This document shows, piece after piece, positions 20,799 to 33,439 of a DNA stretch of 64,000 nt. The stretch is taken from contig NC_133536.1 in NCBI RefSeq assembly GCF_048544455.1, forward strand, positions 200,821,325-200,885,324, read 5' to 3'. The notes below the pieces were generated by a model that made no database searches, was not told where the DNA came from, and was given only the letters and a program-made list of their open reading frames with translations. Positions within the stretch are counted from its first letter, which is position 1. Each line of letters begins with the position of its first letter. Position numbers and translations under genes: made by a program. This DNA is from Silene latifolia (lineage: Eukaryota; Streptophyta; Magnoliopsida; Caryophyllales; Caryophyllaceae).

Positions 20799-23700
20799 CC
20801 CCCCTCAAGTTGGTGCGTGTAGGTCCGTAACGCCCAACTTGGATAAAAGTTCTTCAAATGGAGTGCGTGCGAGAGCTTTCGTTAGGATATCAGCAAGTTG
20901 ACTCTTGGTAGGTATATAACCTGTGATGATGGCGCCTTTTTGGACCTCGTCGCGAACAAAGTGACAATCGACCTCTATATGTTTAGTCCTTGCATGAAAA
21001 ACGGGATTTCGAGCAATGTGTAGAGCGGATTGATTGTCACAAAGGAGAGTAATGGGCTTTGTTTGTGGTATGCCAAGAAACGCGATAAGCCCTTTGAGCC
21101 ATTTGAGCTCACAAGTAGTGTAGGCCATAGCTCTATATTCAGCTTCTGTGGAGGATAATGAGACGGTTGTTTGTTTTTTCGTTTTCCACGAAATAGGTGA
21201 GGAGCCGAGATAAATTAAGTATCCCGTGAGAGACCGACGAGTAGTTGGACATGTAGCATAATCAGAGTCGCAATATGCATTAAGAGATAAATTAGAGTCG
21301 GATTTTAGTAGAATACCTTGCCCTGGGGAATTTTTAAGATACCGTACTACTTGTAGTGCGGCATTCCAATGTTCGGTGGTAGGAGCATGCATAAACTGAG
21401 CCAACGTGTGAACCGAGTAAGTGAGTTCCGGGCGAGTGATGATAAGATAGACAAGGCGGCCAACCAATCGACGGTATGGTTGCGGATCTTTAAGCAATGG
21501 CGCGGTAGAGAGACCCAATTGGTGGTTAGGTTCCATGGGAATGGGTTTGGGCCGAGAACCGAGGAGACCTGCTTCACTAATAATGTCCAAAGCGTATTTT
21601 CGTTGTGAGACGAACAGGCCGGTGGGGTTGCGAGCGATTTCGAGACCAAGGAAGTAATTGAGGTTGCCAAGGTCTTTCATGTGAAAACAGGTACATAAGT
21701 ATTGTTTGAACTTTGTAATCATCGCGAGATCATTACCGCAAATTACGAGATCGTCCACGTAGACCAAGACGTGAACTTCGGTGGTCGTGGTAGAGATAGA
21801 AAACAACGAATGGTCATATGGGCAATGCTTGAAGCCATAAGTGGTGAGGGCAGCGGCGAGTTTGGCGTACCAACACCGAGGTGCTTGCTTAAGACCATAT
21901 AAAGATTTTTGGAGACGGCATACCTTCCCGGTAGTAGAGGAACTGAAGCCCGACGGTGGTCGCATATACACCTCTTCTGCCAAATCGCCGTGTAGAAAAG
22001 CATTATGGACATCCATTTGATGAAGTGTCCATTGCTTGGCGGCAGCAATGGCAAGTAAGGTACGGACCGTAACAAGTTTTACGGTAGGAGCGAAAGTCTC
22101 GTTGTAGTCGACGCCTTCGACTTGACGATTACCCATGACTACAAGGCGGGCCTTGTAGCGTTCAATACTTCCGTCGGCATTGTATTTGATTTTGTATACC
22201 CATTATTTAGAGCCGATCGCCTTTTTATTGGGTGGTAAATCCTCGAGAGTCCAAGTATTGTTTTTCTCAAGAGCACTGATCTCGAGTTGCATAGCGGTCT
22301 TCCAGTTCTCGTCCTGCATAGCTTCATTAAAACTCCGAGGCTCGTGACTTTTAGTCACGGCCGACAAAAAAACTTGATGGTGAGGGGCAAAACGGTCGCA
22401 ATTAACATAGTTTGCAATAGGATAGCGAGTACCTGAGACCGGGGATGTGGCGGTGAGCACGTGTGTTGAGGGACGAGTGGTTTTGACAACAAAATCTTTA
22501 AGGTTCGAATTCGGGAACTTTGTTCGATGCCCGCGACCCATGGTGTCGGGATTGGGGGGAACTGTGTGGGTGTTTGGTTCGGTAGAAACATCCGGTGTGG
22601 ATGTGGGTTCGGTGGTTGGTGCGATGGGAGTCTCAGTGGAGGATGATGGAGTCTCGGTGCTCACGGAAGGAGTCTCGGTGGAGGATTGCGTGGATGGTGT
22701 GCTCTCACTAGAGATCATTGTTGATTGATTAACAACAAGAACGTCATCGAGAGTTGAGGTTTCGTTTAAAAATTCGTGAGAATCGGTGTCGTGAAGATGG
22801 ATAGATTGATAAGGAAAGTTTTCCTCCATAAAAACAACGTCTCTTGAGTCAAAATATGTTCCCGTGTCAAGATCATAGAGACGCCAACCCTTCTTACCAA
22901 AGGGGTACCCAATAAATACGCATTTACGACTACGTGATGCAAATTTATCATGACTTCGGTTAATTGTCTTGGCATAGCAGAGACAACCGAAAATGCGCAT
23001 ATGGTCCATTGGTGGAGGGGAGTTAAATAAGAGTTCGTAGGGGGTTTTGCCGTTTAGAAGATTTGACGGAGTCCGATTTATTAAATAAACGGCTGTTAGA
23101 ACGCATTCGCCCCAAAAGAAAATAGGTAAAGAGGCTTGAAATAAGAGAGCACGAGCCACATTTAAAATATGACGGTGCTTCCGTTCAACACGCCCGTTTT
23201 GTTGAGGGGTGTCAACATTTGATGTTTGAAAAAGAACCCCATTTTTAGCGAAGAAATTTTGAAGACAAGAAAATTCAGTTCCGTTGTCGGTGCGTAAACA
23301 TTTAATTTTCTTGCTAAACTGACGGTCTATCATGGCGAAAAAATTAATTATTTTTTGACGAGTTTCACTTTTACGACGTAATAAATAAACTCAAGTAGAC
23401 CGTGAAAAATCATCTACTATAGTTAAAAAAAACGTAGAGCCACATGACCCATTTTCGGAGTACGGACCCCAAAGGTCACAATGAATTAAATCAAAAATAG
23501 AAATAGCATTATTCGTACTTAAAGGAAAAGAAGCCCGTGTTTGTTTTGCTCGAAGGCAAATTTCACAAGTTTTACTATGAAAAGAGGAAATAGTACGAGA
23601 ATTATTAATAGACGACGGTAAAAAACGAGTTATTTCGGTGGAGGGATGACCCAACCTCCTATGCCAAAGTTCGTTGGCATCGACAGAGCTCACCATAAAA

Positions 23701-25348
23701 GTGTTAGCTTCATGGTTTCGAACCTCCTTCAAATAGTATAGTCTCTCGCGTTGCTCACCCGCACCAATCACTAGTCTCGAGGAACGGTCCTGAATTAAAC
23801 ATAATTTTTGAGAGAATTGTATAGTTAGACTATCATCAAGAAGTAAGCTAGAGACGGAAATTAAATGACAATGTAAATTTGCGGCAAAAAGAACATTTTT
23901 TAAAATAAGGCGTGGTGAGAGCACAATGTCTCCGCATTGTGTAGCGCGAGTTCGATCTCCATTTAGTAAACCTACGGATAACGGAGAAATAGCGCGTATA
24001 TTAATAAAATGAGAAAGGCATCCCGACATGTGATGGGATGCCCCTGTGTCAATTATCCAAGAAGAGATAGGAACGATACCGTTAAGTTGCTCGGGCATTG
24101 CGGCTGATTTGTGCGACTGTAAGAGCTTGGAGAGAACAGCCAGCTCCTCCGGATTGAGTGAATTTAAATCAACGTTATCAAAGTAGGTGACGGGCGATGA
24201 ACTCGACGCCCCCTGACTTACCATATGAGCCCGAGGAGGATTGGACTGGCGTTTGTTCTTAAACAGTTCATCCGGGATAAAAATAGCCTGACTGAGATCA
24301 GTGGCGTCGGGAGGAATAATTATACGGTCGCGGGGTCTGTTCCCCCACCAATCCGGGAATTTTCCCGTAACCCGAAAGCAAGTTTTAAAATTATGGCCGG
24401 GTCGTTTGCAAGCAAGACAGGTAGGTTTCGGGACTGACGGAGGCAGATTATCAACCTGAGTGTTGGGATTAGGACCCCTGTTTTCAGTCAGACCCCCCCT
24501 GTATTCCTGCTCCCATAGTTGGTTACAGTCGTGGCATAGGCCATAGGTTCTGGGCGTGAGTCAGGGGTCGGGTTATCAAGAGTATGACGCATACCTTCCT
24601 CATGTTGTAGACGGTTGTAAATCTGATTTAAAGAGGGTAAGGGATCAGTTCCTAAAATATGGGAGCGAAGAACACCATACCTCGCATCAAGACCCATTAA
24701 GAAGGAGCGGACCCGTTTCTTATCCCGACGGCGTTCCAAATGTTTCAGCAGATTGCACGAACACGGGTTGCAGTGACAATCAGGCAAGGCATCGCTTTCC
24801 AAGAGATCGTCCCACAATTTTTTGATACGACCGTAGTAGGCCATAATCGACTCCGTCGGACCCTGCTTACAAGCAATAATATCACTTTCTAATTGAAAAA
24901 TGTGAGCGTCATTTACCAGTGTAAAGCGTTGTTTGATATCATTCCAAAGTTGAGTTGCTTCTTCCGGCAGAGTGATGGAGGTGCGTAAATCCGGAATAAT
25001 GGAATTGTAAATCCACGCAGACACCAAAGCATTTGCGGAGCGCCAGGATTTGTATTCAGGGTCCGATGGTGGTGGCTTGGAGATGGTGCCGTCGATATAA
25101 TCGAGTTTCCCTTTTGCGAGAAGGGCCAATCGAAAAGTTCGATACCATTCATCATAATTCTTTCTGGTCAGAAACGTTTGAGTGATGTTTGCTCCGGGGT
25201 TTTCGACCGGAACAATCGAGAAGTAAGTTGTTGATTTTGATTCGGATTTCGATTCGTGAGGAATTTCGTGATTTGTCATCGTGAAAGAAGAAGAACAGAA
25301 CGGTGTTTACGAGGGATTAGGATCGAGTAAACCTAAAACCTGATACCA

Positions 25349-25582
25349 TAATAGAATTGGTAATGAATTGAGAATATTATTTTAGTTGATTCAATATGTA
25401 TGTTTACAGAATGTGTGCTCCTAATTTATACAAGAGATAAAGCTAAGATAAGCAATATTCACAGATAAGCTATACAAGGAAAATATAGATATTTTCCTAT
25501 CATTTACCGGAAATAGGAAGATATGAAGATCATGCAGGCAACAGCTCTTTTGTGCATGATTTGAGCAACGACTCTCTTATTA
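25349..25582 (-). repeat. 5' LTR of the copia element
   Basis: 234 bp, followed on the plus strand by CTTCC (25583-25587). On the minus strand the primer-binding site TGGTATCAG adjoins its inner end. Confidence 0.93.
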
Positions 25583-25587
25583 CTTCC

Positions 25588-25943
25588 ATACCAGACAAAT
25601 GGTAACATTGATCGTTTTGCCACTATTTATAGTCGTAGGGAATCTTTGATATTATTCTTAATCTATAAGACAAAATATAGTCATGTGAGATCTTGTTTGA
25701 TTTATCGTCATGAATGTTATAAGAATACCAAATTTTTATAATTTTAATAATGTGTAACAAATGATATTTACCTTGCAAAACGTGTCTCGATAAATGTGAA
25801 AAAGTCAATGTTACCATTGGTGTTGTATAGAGGGAGTATAAATTATTTTTCGAAAAAAATGTGATGATTTGGCTTAATTTAAAAAAAAAAAAAACTATTT
25901 TTCGTTTTGTTTAATATGTTTGGCCAAATTTTTTAATAACTTG
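25588..25943. other. Short spacer between the two LTR retrotransposons
   Basis: 356 bp of AT-rich DNA. gtaacattgatcgttttgcc (25610s) and its inverted counterpart near 25800 (gtcaatgttaccattgg) suggest a small MITE of about 220 bp. No gene. Confidence 0.4.
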
Positions 25944-26535
25944 TGATGGGGCATATTTTGCACCCGCTGACCGAGTCAACACATTGAGCAAGGTCAAAGA
26001 TATCCACAAGCAAGTCAACGACTTAGACACCCTAGCGCAAGCGCGGCTGTCGGCTGTCTCTTGGTCCCTACTGGGACAACTAGCCACCGGGCACACATCC
26101 GCGAACTCATATCCAAGACCCCTCGGCGGCGAGTCAACAGGGCCCGCCGGCCTGCCATGGGTCCCTCGGCCGAGGGTAGATAAGTCTTTCCACCTGCTAG
26201 CCACTTGGCCACTTGGCCACTACGTGACAAAAGGTGAAAGTCTATAAATACTCCTCAACTCTCATTGAGGAGAGAATATACACAATTTAACCTAAGAATC
26301 ACTATTCATCTGGTAATATCTTCCTTATCTCTCTACAAAATATACTTCGCCAAGTAACAACAACTTAATCCTCTTAAGTTTACTGACTTGAGCGTCGGAG
26401 TGAGTTCGCTCGGCGCAAAGCCGAGCCCTCAGTTTGTTCATTGTTTCAGGCGACCGAAAGGAGGATTCAATCAAAGACGTCATTCTACAAGCACGGGTGG
26501 TAACAAGAAACTGCTCTGGAATTACACCCGGAACA
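25944..26535 (+). repeat. 5' LTR of the Tat/Retand-like element
   Basis: 592 bp, TG...CA ends. It includes a TATA-like TATAAATA before actcctcaactctcattgag, the likely promoter. Matches 33440-34029 closely. Confidence 0.93.
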
Positions 26536-29142
26536 ATTGGCGCCGTCTGTGGGGAACAGATACTAGAAGCTAGTCACATTCATTCCCAAACAAAAAAAAA
26601 AACAACACAAAACAAAAACCCACCCAAAAAGCTAAGAAGATGTCGAAACAACCAGAGAAGGTGCTGGTGGAAAATGAATTCTACCAAGACGACACATTCC
26701 ACAACTCAGAAATCGGGCAGTCCCCCACCGGCCGTATCACTGATACGACGAACGGGATGCCAAAGGAACAAGATACACCGCTGCCCGCCGACCAGGTCAC
26801 CATCATGGGACATGTGGTTGATGCGAAAAAATCGAAGCTACTCCTGGACATAATTGGTAGTACGCCGACTCACACTGTCACACTGACAAGAGCGGCGGAA
26901 CCCGTCCAGGAGACCAGGGCCCAAAATGTGACTCCGAGAAACTTGAACGGAGCACTAGGGGAAGCTGACCCTGTCAAGACGTCGGGGGAGCCCAGAGTGC
27001 TAGTGGTAGACCTGAGTCCTTCCCGCACTCGCGGGAGGACGGCGTCGCCGCAGCACCGACGAGGCATGCCCCAGAGGAGTGAAAGAAGTCCGACTCACCA
27101 GAGTCGGAGAAGAAGCCCGACTCACCAGAGTCGGAGAGGAAGCCCTTCCCGCCACGGGGAGAGGAGCCGGACTAGGGATGCGAGGAGCCGATCGCCGCGT
27201 GTCGTTCGACACGTGGTCAGACAGCCCCTCAGCGCCTACGTCCTAGAGACCCCGGTGCCGACTAAGCTGAAGTTACCTCCCATAGCATACAAAGGAGAAG
27301 GTGACCCAACCGACCACGCCGAGGCTTTCGAGTCTTACATGTAGGTATGGGAGCAACCCGATGAGGTTTGGTGCCGAGTCTTCCCAACGACACTGCATGG
27401 GATGGCACCAAGTTGGTACAAGGGGCTACCCGATGGGTCGGTATACTGTTACGCCGACCTAAGGGACATATTTTTAGCCCAATATTCTTGCAATAAGAGG
27501 AGGGCCGTCGAGACATCGGACCTCCTGACTATCAGGCAGGAGGGAGGCGAGTCTCTCCGAAGTTATGTGAAGAGGTTCGACGCCAAGGTTCGGCGATTCG
27601 TGAGCGAATAATGAATCGCGGCCTTCGCCTCGATGAAAGGCCTCCCGAGAGGAGACTTAAAAAATGAGCTCATCAAGTGCGGCGGCCTGAACCTGGAGTC
27701 CGCCAGGATGATGGCCGACCAAGCCATAAAGGCGGAGGACTACCACAAAACCTGGGTAGGCCCCAGCGAGGCCGGGCACTCAGAGAACAAGAACCGCCGG
27801 GAGGACATCCCGGATGAAAGACGCCGTGACAATAATAGGTCACGGTCTGACAGGTCCGCCAGAAAACAGAACTCGGCGGGCGCCGGGGGGAGTTCAGGAC
27901 CGTACTACCAGAAGCGGTACAATGATCACACCCCCCTGGTTGTATCGGCCGCCGAGGTCTTCGCCCTGAGCAAGAACGAGGGCCAGAAGTGGGAAAGGCC
28001 CCCCAGGCCGAAGGGGGACGGTGACACGAGCCAGTACTGTGAGTACCACGGCCACACCGGTCACCTTACTGACAATTGCCGGCATCTGAAGAATGCCATT
28101 GAAGAGCTGATCCGGAAGGGGAGCCTCGGCAAGTATGTTGCCAAAAGCCAAAAGACTGATGCCGGCGGTTCAAATAAGAAATCCGTCTTTGAACGGATAG
28201 GAGTGATCCATGTTGTCATCGGGGGCAACGAGAACGCTGGGTCCGCTCATGGGCACAAACGGCACCTGAACGAGCTGTATCAGGCCATCAACTTTGTGCC
28301 CAAAACAGCGATCCCCGCTTCCAACGTCCCCGATATGACTATTGGGAAGAAGGACTACGAGGGAGTCATCGCCCCTCACAGCGACCCACTTGTAGTCCAC
28401 TTGGACATATCCAACCACCTGGTCAAGAGGTGCCTGATTGACACGGCGCCTACACGAACATCATGTTCGGGAGTGCTTTCTCAACCTCGGTCGAAGGTTG
28501 AAGACTTGAGCCCCGCACCAATCCGTTGTACGATTTTTCCGGGCCGCCTGGTACCCCTGGGGTCGATCAGACTGCCAGTGATGTTCGGCGAGGGGGATGC
28601 GGCTAAGAATATCCTAGCTGAGTTCGTGGTCATTGACGGCTCGTCCGCCTACAACGTTCTCATAGGCCGAGTCACTCTGAGCGAGGCCGACGCAGTGATG
28701 TCCATCCGGGCCCTGACACTGATTTATGTCTCGGACCGGGGGGAAGCGCATAAGCTCGTCTCCAAGGACGAGAAGGACGAGGTGGTCAACATCCAGATAT
28801 CTGCCAGAGGGTGCAGCATGCAATCCCTTAAAGTGGCAAAGAAGTCAGAGAAGGGGAAAAGCCCATCCTTACAACAGGAGGGCGACCTCATGGATGCAAC
28901 TGACGGCTAACTGGGAAGGCCCCTACAAAGTGGTTGAAGAAATGAGGCTGGGTACACACTGGCTGACAGACATGGAGGGTGTGCCTTTGATGAGCCATTA
29001 GAACACTGACAATCTCAGGAAATACTTTGTATAGCGGCGGAGGTGCCCAAGACAACTGTGGGCACCCCGACACATGTTTATATCTAATGAAGAATCGTCC
29101 AAGTTATCCATCAAAGTGTTCATTTCCCCCCATAGTCACTAT

Positions 29143-29612
29143 CAAGAAGTAGACGCCACGGCAGTCACCCCAAGAGGTAGACGCCACGGCAGTCACTATC
29201 AAGAAGTAGACGCCACGGCAGTCACCCCAAGAGGTAGACGCCACGGCAGTCACTATCAAGAAGTAGACGCCACGGCAGTCACCCCAAGAGGTAGACGCCA
29301 CGGCAGTCACTATCAAGAGGTAGACGCCACGGCAGTCACTATCAAGAAGTAGACGCCACGGCAGTCACCCCAAGAGGTAGACGCCACGGCAGTCACTATC
29401 AAGAAGTAGACGCCACGGCAGTCACCCCAAGAGGTAGAAGTCACGGCAGTCACTATCAAGAAGTAGACGCCACGGCAGTCACCCCAAGAGGTAGACGCCA
29501 CGGCAGTCACTATCAAGAAGTAGACGCCACGGCAGTCACCCCAAGAGGTAGACGCCACGGCAGTCACTATCAGGAAGCAGACGTCACGGCAATCACTACC
29601 AGGAGGTAGACG
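29143..29612. repeat. 57-bp tandem repeat inside the Tat/Retand-like element
   Basis: About 17 half-units of 28-29 bp alternate between a form with cactatcaagaagtagacgc and a form with caccccaagaggtagacgc, giving a 57-bp higher-order unit. One half-unit near 29319 breaks the alternation (two aagaggtagac units in a row). Since 57 is a multiple of three, the block is open on both strands without encoding a real protein. Confidence 0.9.
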
Positions 29613-30225
29613 CCACGGTACGCTAACATACGCTGTCGCGCCGTAACCTCTAGTCGCCTCTGTCAACCGAAGGCGTGACAGAGGACACAACGGTCGATAC
29701 GCTAACATGTTCACAACGGCGGTTGGGAAGCGCAATTCCGACGCCTCGGCTAGACCGAGAGTGAAAGAGGAAGCGACCAACATGCTAACATGTTCAATAA
29801 AAAGACGTTAAACATAGTTGAGATGCGCATTCTAGCTGCCTCGGCCAAGCCGAAGGTAAAAATGAAAAAAAAAGCTCTCAACTAATAACGCAAGAAGACA
29901 AGAAAAGACCTCGGCCGAGCCAGAGGCAAAATAAGCAAACTCTTATTAAAAATGATAACAGGTTACAAATGAGAAGAATACAGACGACGGCCGTCCCCAT
30001 AGGGATAAGCCAAAACGCAGCCTACCAAAGTTTTACAAAAACAAGGAAAAGAAAAGCAAAAGGTTACAGACATATCATTTGAAGCGCCAAAAGATGGCAG
30101 GGAGGAAAGGCTTAATAATTGGCTCCCGAACAGCTGAAGCTATCCGAGACGCTGGGTGAGCCTGGTGACGACCGCCCGTCTCCCTATGCCTGTTCTTTGC
30201 TTGCCATCGGCGAGCGTTAGCGGCA

Positions 30226-32766
30226 TCATATTTGATGGGCGACCCGTGTCTTGGCGATCTCGGCTTTCTCGGCGGCCTCGGCCTCGGCTTTCTTGGCAGC
30301 CTCAACCTCAGCAGCCTCAGCTGCCTTTATCCTCTCGGCTTCCTCCTTGGCCGCCTTAGTCTTCTCAGCAAGGGCTGCCTTCTCCGCGGCCACCTCTTCC
30401 TCCTTCTTCACCCTTACCTCCTCCTTGGCCTTCTCCTCCGCGGCTTTCTCCTTAGCTTCGAGCTTGTCATCAAACAGCTCATCAAATTTGTCCCACGGAA
30501 AGGAACCATCAAGAGGGAAGAGCTCCCCAATCACTTCCCTGACAGCTTCTTCGGCCAGGTCCCGGTATTGGGCGCACATGTTAGGGAGGATAACGGTTTG
30601 GAGCGTCTCAATGTCCTCCTCCCTTTGGGCGATGATAGCATCCTTGTTCCGAACCACCTTCCCCGGGCCTCGAAACATGCCCCTCCATTCGTCCCTCTCG
30701 CTTAGCATAAAGGTCGGCGTGCTTCGAACTTGGTCACGCCCCTCCGGCGGCTTAGCGGCTTCGGCCCGCCGGCCTCGGCCTTGGCTCTCTCGGCGAGGAC
30801 TTCCTTTCGGCGTCCTCCCCGAGTTTCCTCTCAAGACGGACGCCTCCTCGGCCTCGGCCCTGCCCTCTCGGCTTCTTTGTTCGCGGCGTCGAGTTCAAGC
30901 CGAGCCGCTCGAGCGTGGGCGGCTTCAAAGAATGGCCTTCTCTTGCTCCACAATAAGAGCACCGGCCGTATCAGCCCACTTTGACAGCAACCTGGCTAAA
31001 CTTAGGCCCTCCGACTTAATCTGTAAGGGGGAAGGCTGAGGGAGGGAGGTGACAACGGTGGCATCATGACCACTTGCCTGCGCAGTTTTCTTCTCGGCAC
31101 GCCGTTCAATAGTGTGACCGGTAGACGGCAGCGGTTGATCTACAAAAAATTCAATTAAAGCATCCGTGTCAACATACATGGACATACCAGAGAGCCTGTC
31201 ATCAGGAACGCCTAATGAACCGGCTAAGTCTGAGCCACAGGATAGATTTGTACCATGCTTGGCCTTCTTGGGCGGAGGACGCATTTCCTTGCCGGCAGCA
31301 GTAGCAGCAGTAGCAGCACAAGCATTAGCGGCAGGGGTAGGCTCTTTCCTCTTACGGACAAGGGGAGATCCCTCCGCATCGGCGTCCCCCCCATTGGTAA
31401 TGTCAACGATCACCACCGTCTCTTTCTGGACTGAAGGGATGGGAGGTGGAACTGATGTCGACGCCGTCGCCGCCGAGGACTTTGTTTTCCGCGTTCGGCG
31501 CGGCGTGTTACTAGCAACCTTCGCCTGGGCCGCCTCCACATTCAAGCCTTTCAGCTGCTGATCCATGAGATCATTCGGCGACGTTCTGCGATCACGGGCT
31601 AGAGCCTTAGGATGCAAATCAGCAACGGTCTTGTCCTTGGCAAGCCCCATTCTCCGGAGGATATCCTCAGACAGGTCCGGTCCAAAGTGGTCTGCAAAGG
31701 AAACAAAGCAAGAGTTAAGTAGAAGAAATAAATCGAAGTTCAAGAAACAGAAACATTGAGAGCAGAGATGGGCCTCACACCGACCCCACTCACCCTGTGC
31801 TAGGGTCGGTATGAGGCCGACATGGCAGAGCAGCTCATCCTGAAGAATGATCTGTGTCGGGGGAATCCATCTCTTCGGCACCCCATTCTTCTCCGCCTCA
31901 AAAAGCCTCATCGCCAGCTTCTCATCCGCATTAAGAGGGACCTTGCTGGCGTCCATCTTAAGCTTATTCCGGGTGACCCATTTGTCATGCTCCGCCTTAG
32001 TCTCGCACCGCAAATTAACTTGTCTTTGGAAGGACCGGGCAGAGATAGTCATCCGGCACCTCAATGTACACCCACCGATCTTTCCAGTCCTTGCAGGAGG
32101 AAAGCTTATCAACGGAGACGTAACCCGGCTCCATTTGCACGCTGTACCATCCGACGCGACCAGGAAACGACGGCCGAAGGTGGTGAAGCCGACGGAATAA
32201 ATTAACCGTTGGGACCTCCCCTTGAAGAGACAGAGCCGGACAAAGCCGACTATGGTCCTAATAGCCAACGGGTGCGGTGCAGGCCACGGCGACGTTCATG
32301 GCTCTAATGATGGCCATAACGTATTCATTCAAAAAACCGGAGCCCGTACTCCAGTGCCGGATGTATACGCCGGTGCAACCCGGGAGGGCAACAGACGGCC
32401 CGACCCTCCTCGGGGATAACAATTTTGTACCCCACTGCCGAAATAGAAATGGCCCTCGAAAAGTGTTTCGCGGAACAATCGGCGAACTTATGGGTCCAAG
32501 CTCGGTCGGGCGGACCTTACAGCGTCGCCGTGATCCATGATGTCTTGCCTCCCCTCATTAGGACGAGCCCTTTCAGCATAATCATCGTCATCATCAACAT
32601 CATCATCATCCTCCCAACCCTCCAAAGCTTTCAGATCAACTTCGGGAGAAGGAGACCTAGGGCCCCCAGACCTTATCGGGATGGCGTCTAGTATCTCCTC
32701 CTCATCAAGACGCGACGGGGAACCCCTCGGCGCACGGTTACTAGGTACGGCATCAGCAGAAGACAT
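30226..32766 (-). other. Antisense coding region of the Tat/Retand-like element (fossil)
   Basis: GC-rich DNA open over long stretches on the minus strand. It encodes an acidic start (EDDDDVDDDDDYAERARP), a middle with IPKRWIPP-like character (PKRWIPPTQIILQDELLCH), a lysine-rich linker and an alanine/glutamate-rich coiled coil near the end (EKAALAEKTKAAKEEAERI). Tat elements carry an extra antisense frame of this kind, related to the plant 'putative gypsy type transposon' domain; its role is unknown. It is broken, so it is annotated as part of the fossil. Confidence 0.65.
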
Positions 32767-33439
32767 GATAGCAACAATTACTTAACAAAATAAGAGATTG
32801 AGAAAAATTTGTTTGTTTACCTTGAAGAAAAGCACTAGCCGAAGTAGACTCTGAAGATTAGAAGAGAAAGAAGCCCTTGAAAGTTTAGAGAGAAGAAAAT
32901 TTTAGAGAAAATGAAATTGGTGGCCAATTTCAGGGACTAACTGCCCTATTTATAGGGGAAAGCCCATGAAGAAGGACCAATCGGGGCACACGACCCATGA
33001 AACGTCGACCAATCGGCGAACAGACACGTGTCAGACATGCAACCACGGAATGTCAATCGTTGCAACAGTTGAACGTCAATCAATGCAACAGTGACCAACC
33101 GTCTTCAACACGCCCCTTCATATCTCTCTGCCTATTCATCTTCCTCAACAAATTCCTAAGTATCTGTTCTCCCGCCGCCACATGATTAACCAAGCTAGGT
33201 AGCACGGCCGGGGGCAATCGAAAACAACCGGCACTCTCAACCCTGGTCTCGGCCAGCGTCACTCTCTTTTCCACATCAGATGCCCTTTACACATCCATGT
33301 GGAGGGGGGATATAGTACGGCCTATGCAGAACCAAGCCGAGGTAGAAGAGGCCGAGAAAGAAAATTTTTACTTACGCAGAATATACGCTCAACATACATC
33401 GGAGCCCATACCACGGCATAGACTACGCTGGGGGCAAAT

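Larger units (their letters stand above)
20565..25582 (-). mobile_element. Ty1/copia LTR retrotransposon fossil (Ale/Retrofit-like), 5018 bp
   Basis: Both LTRs are 234 bp (20565-20798 and 25349-25582), with target duplication CTTCC on both sides. On the minus strand an initiator-Met-type primer site (TGGTATCAG) follows the 5' LTR and a purine tract (TTGAGGGGGG) precedes the 3' LTR. Parts, in element order and rounded: gag with UBN2-type fold and zinc knuckle (about 25.3-24.3 kb), protease and GAG-pre-integrase (about 24.2-23.4 kb), integrase core (about 23.4-22.2 kb), reverse transcriptase with YVDDLVI and RNase H (about 22.1-20.8 kb). The order integrase before reverse transcriptase marks it as copia. 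The coding region is broken, with roughly three breaks. The LTRs differ at five sites, all transitions, so it is a fairly recent insertion, of the order of one to two million years on usual plant rates (rough inference). Confidence 0.93.

Noticed and set aside
29074-29783. Repetitive open frames on both strands over the tandem repeat, at first CRISPR-like in look
   Set aside because: The units abut without unique spacers and lie inside a plant retrotransposon; the open frames follow from a repeat length divisible by three.
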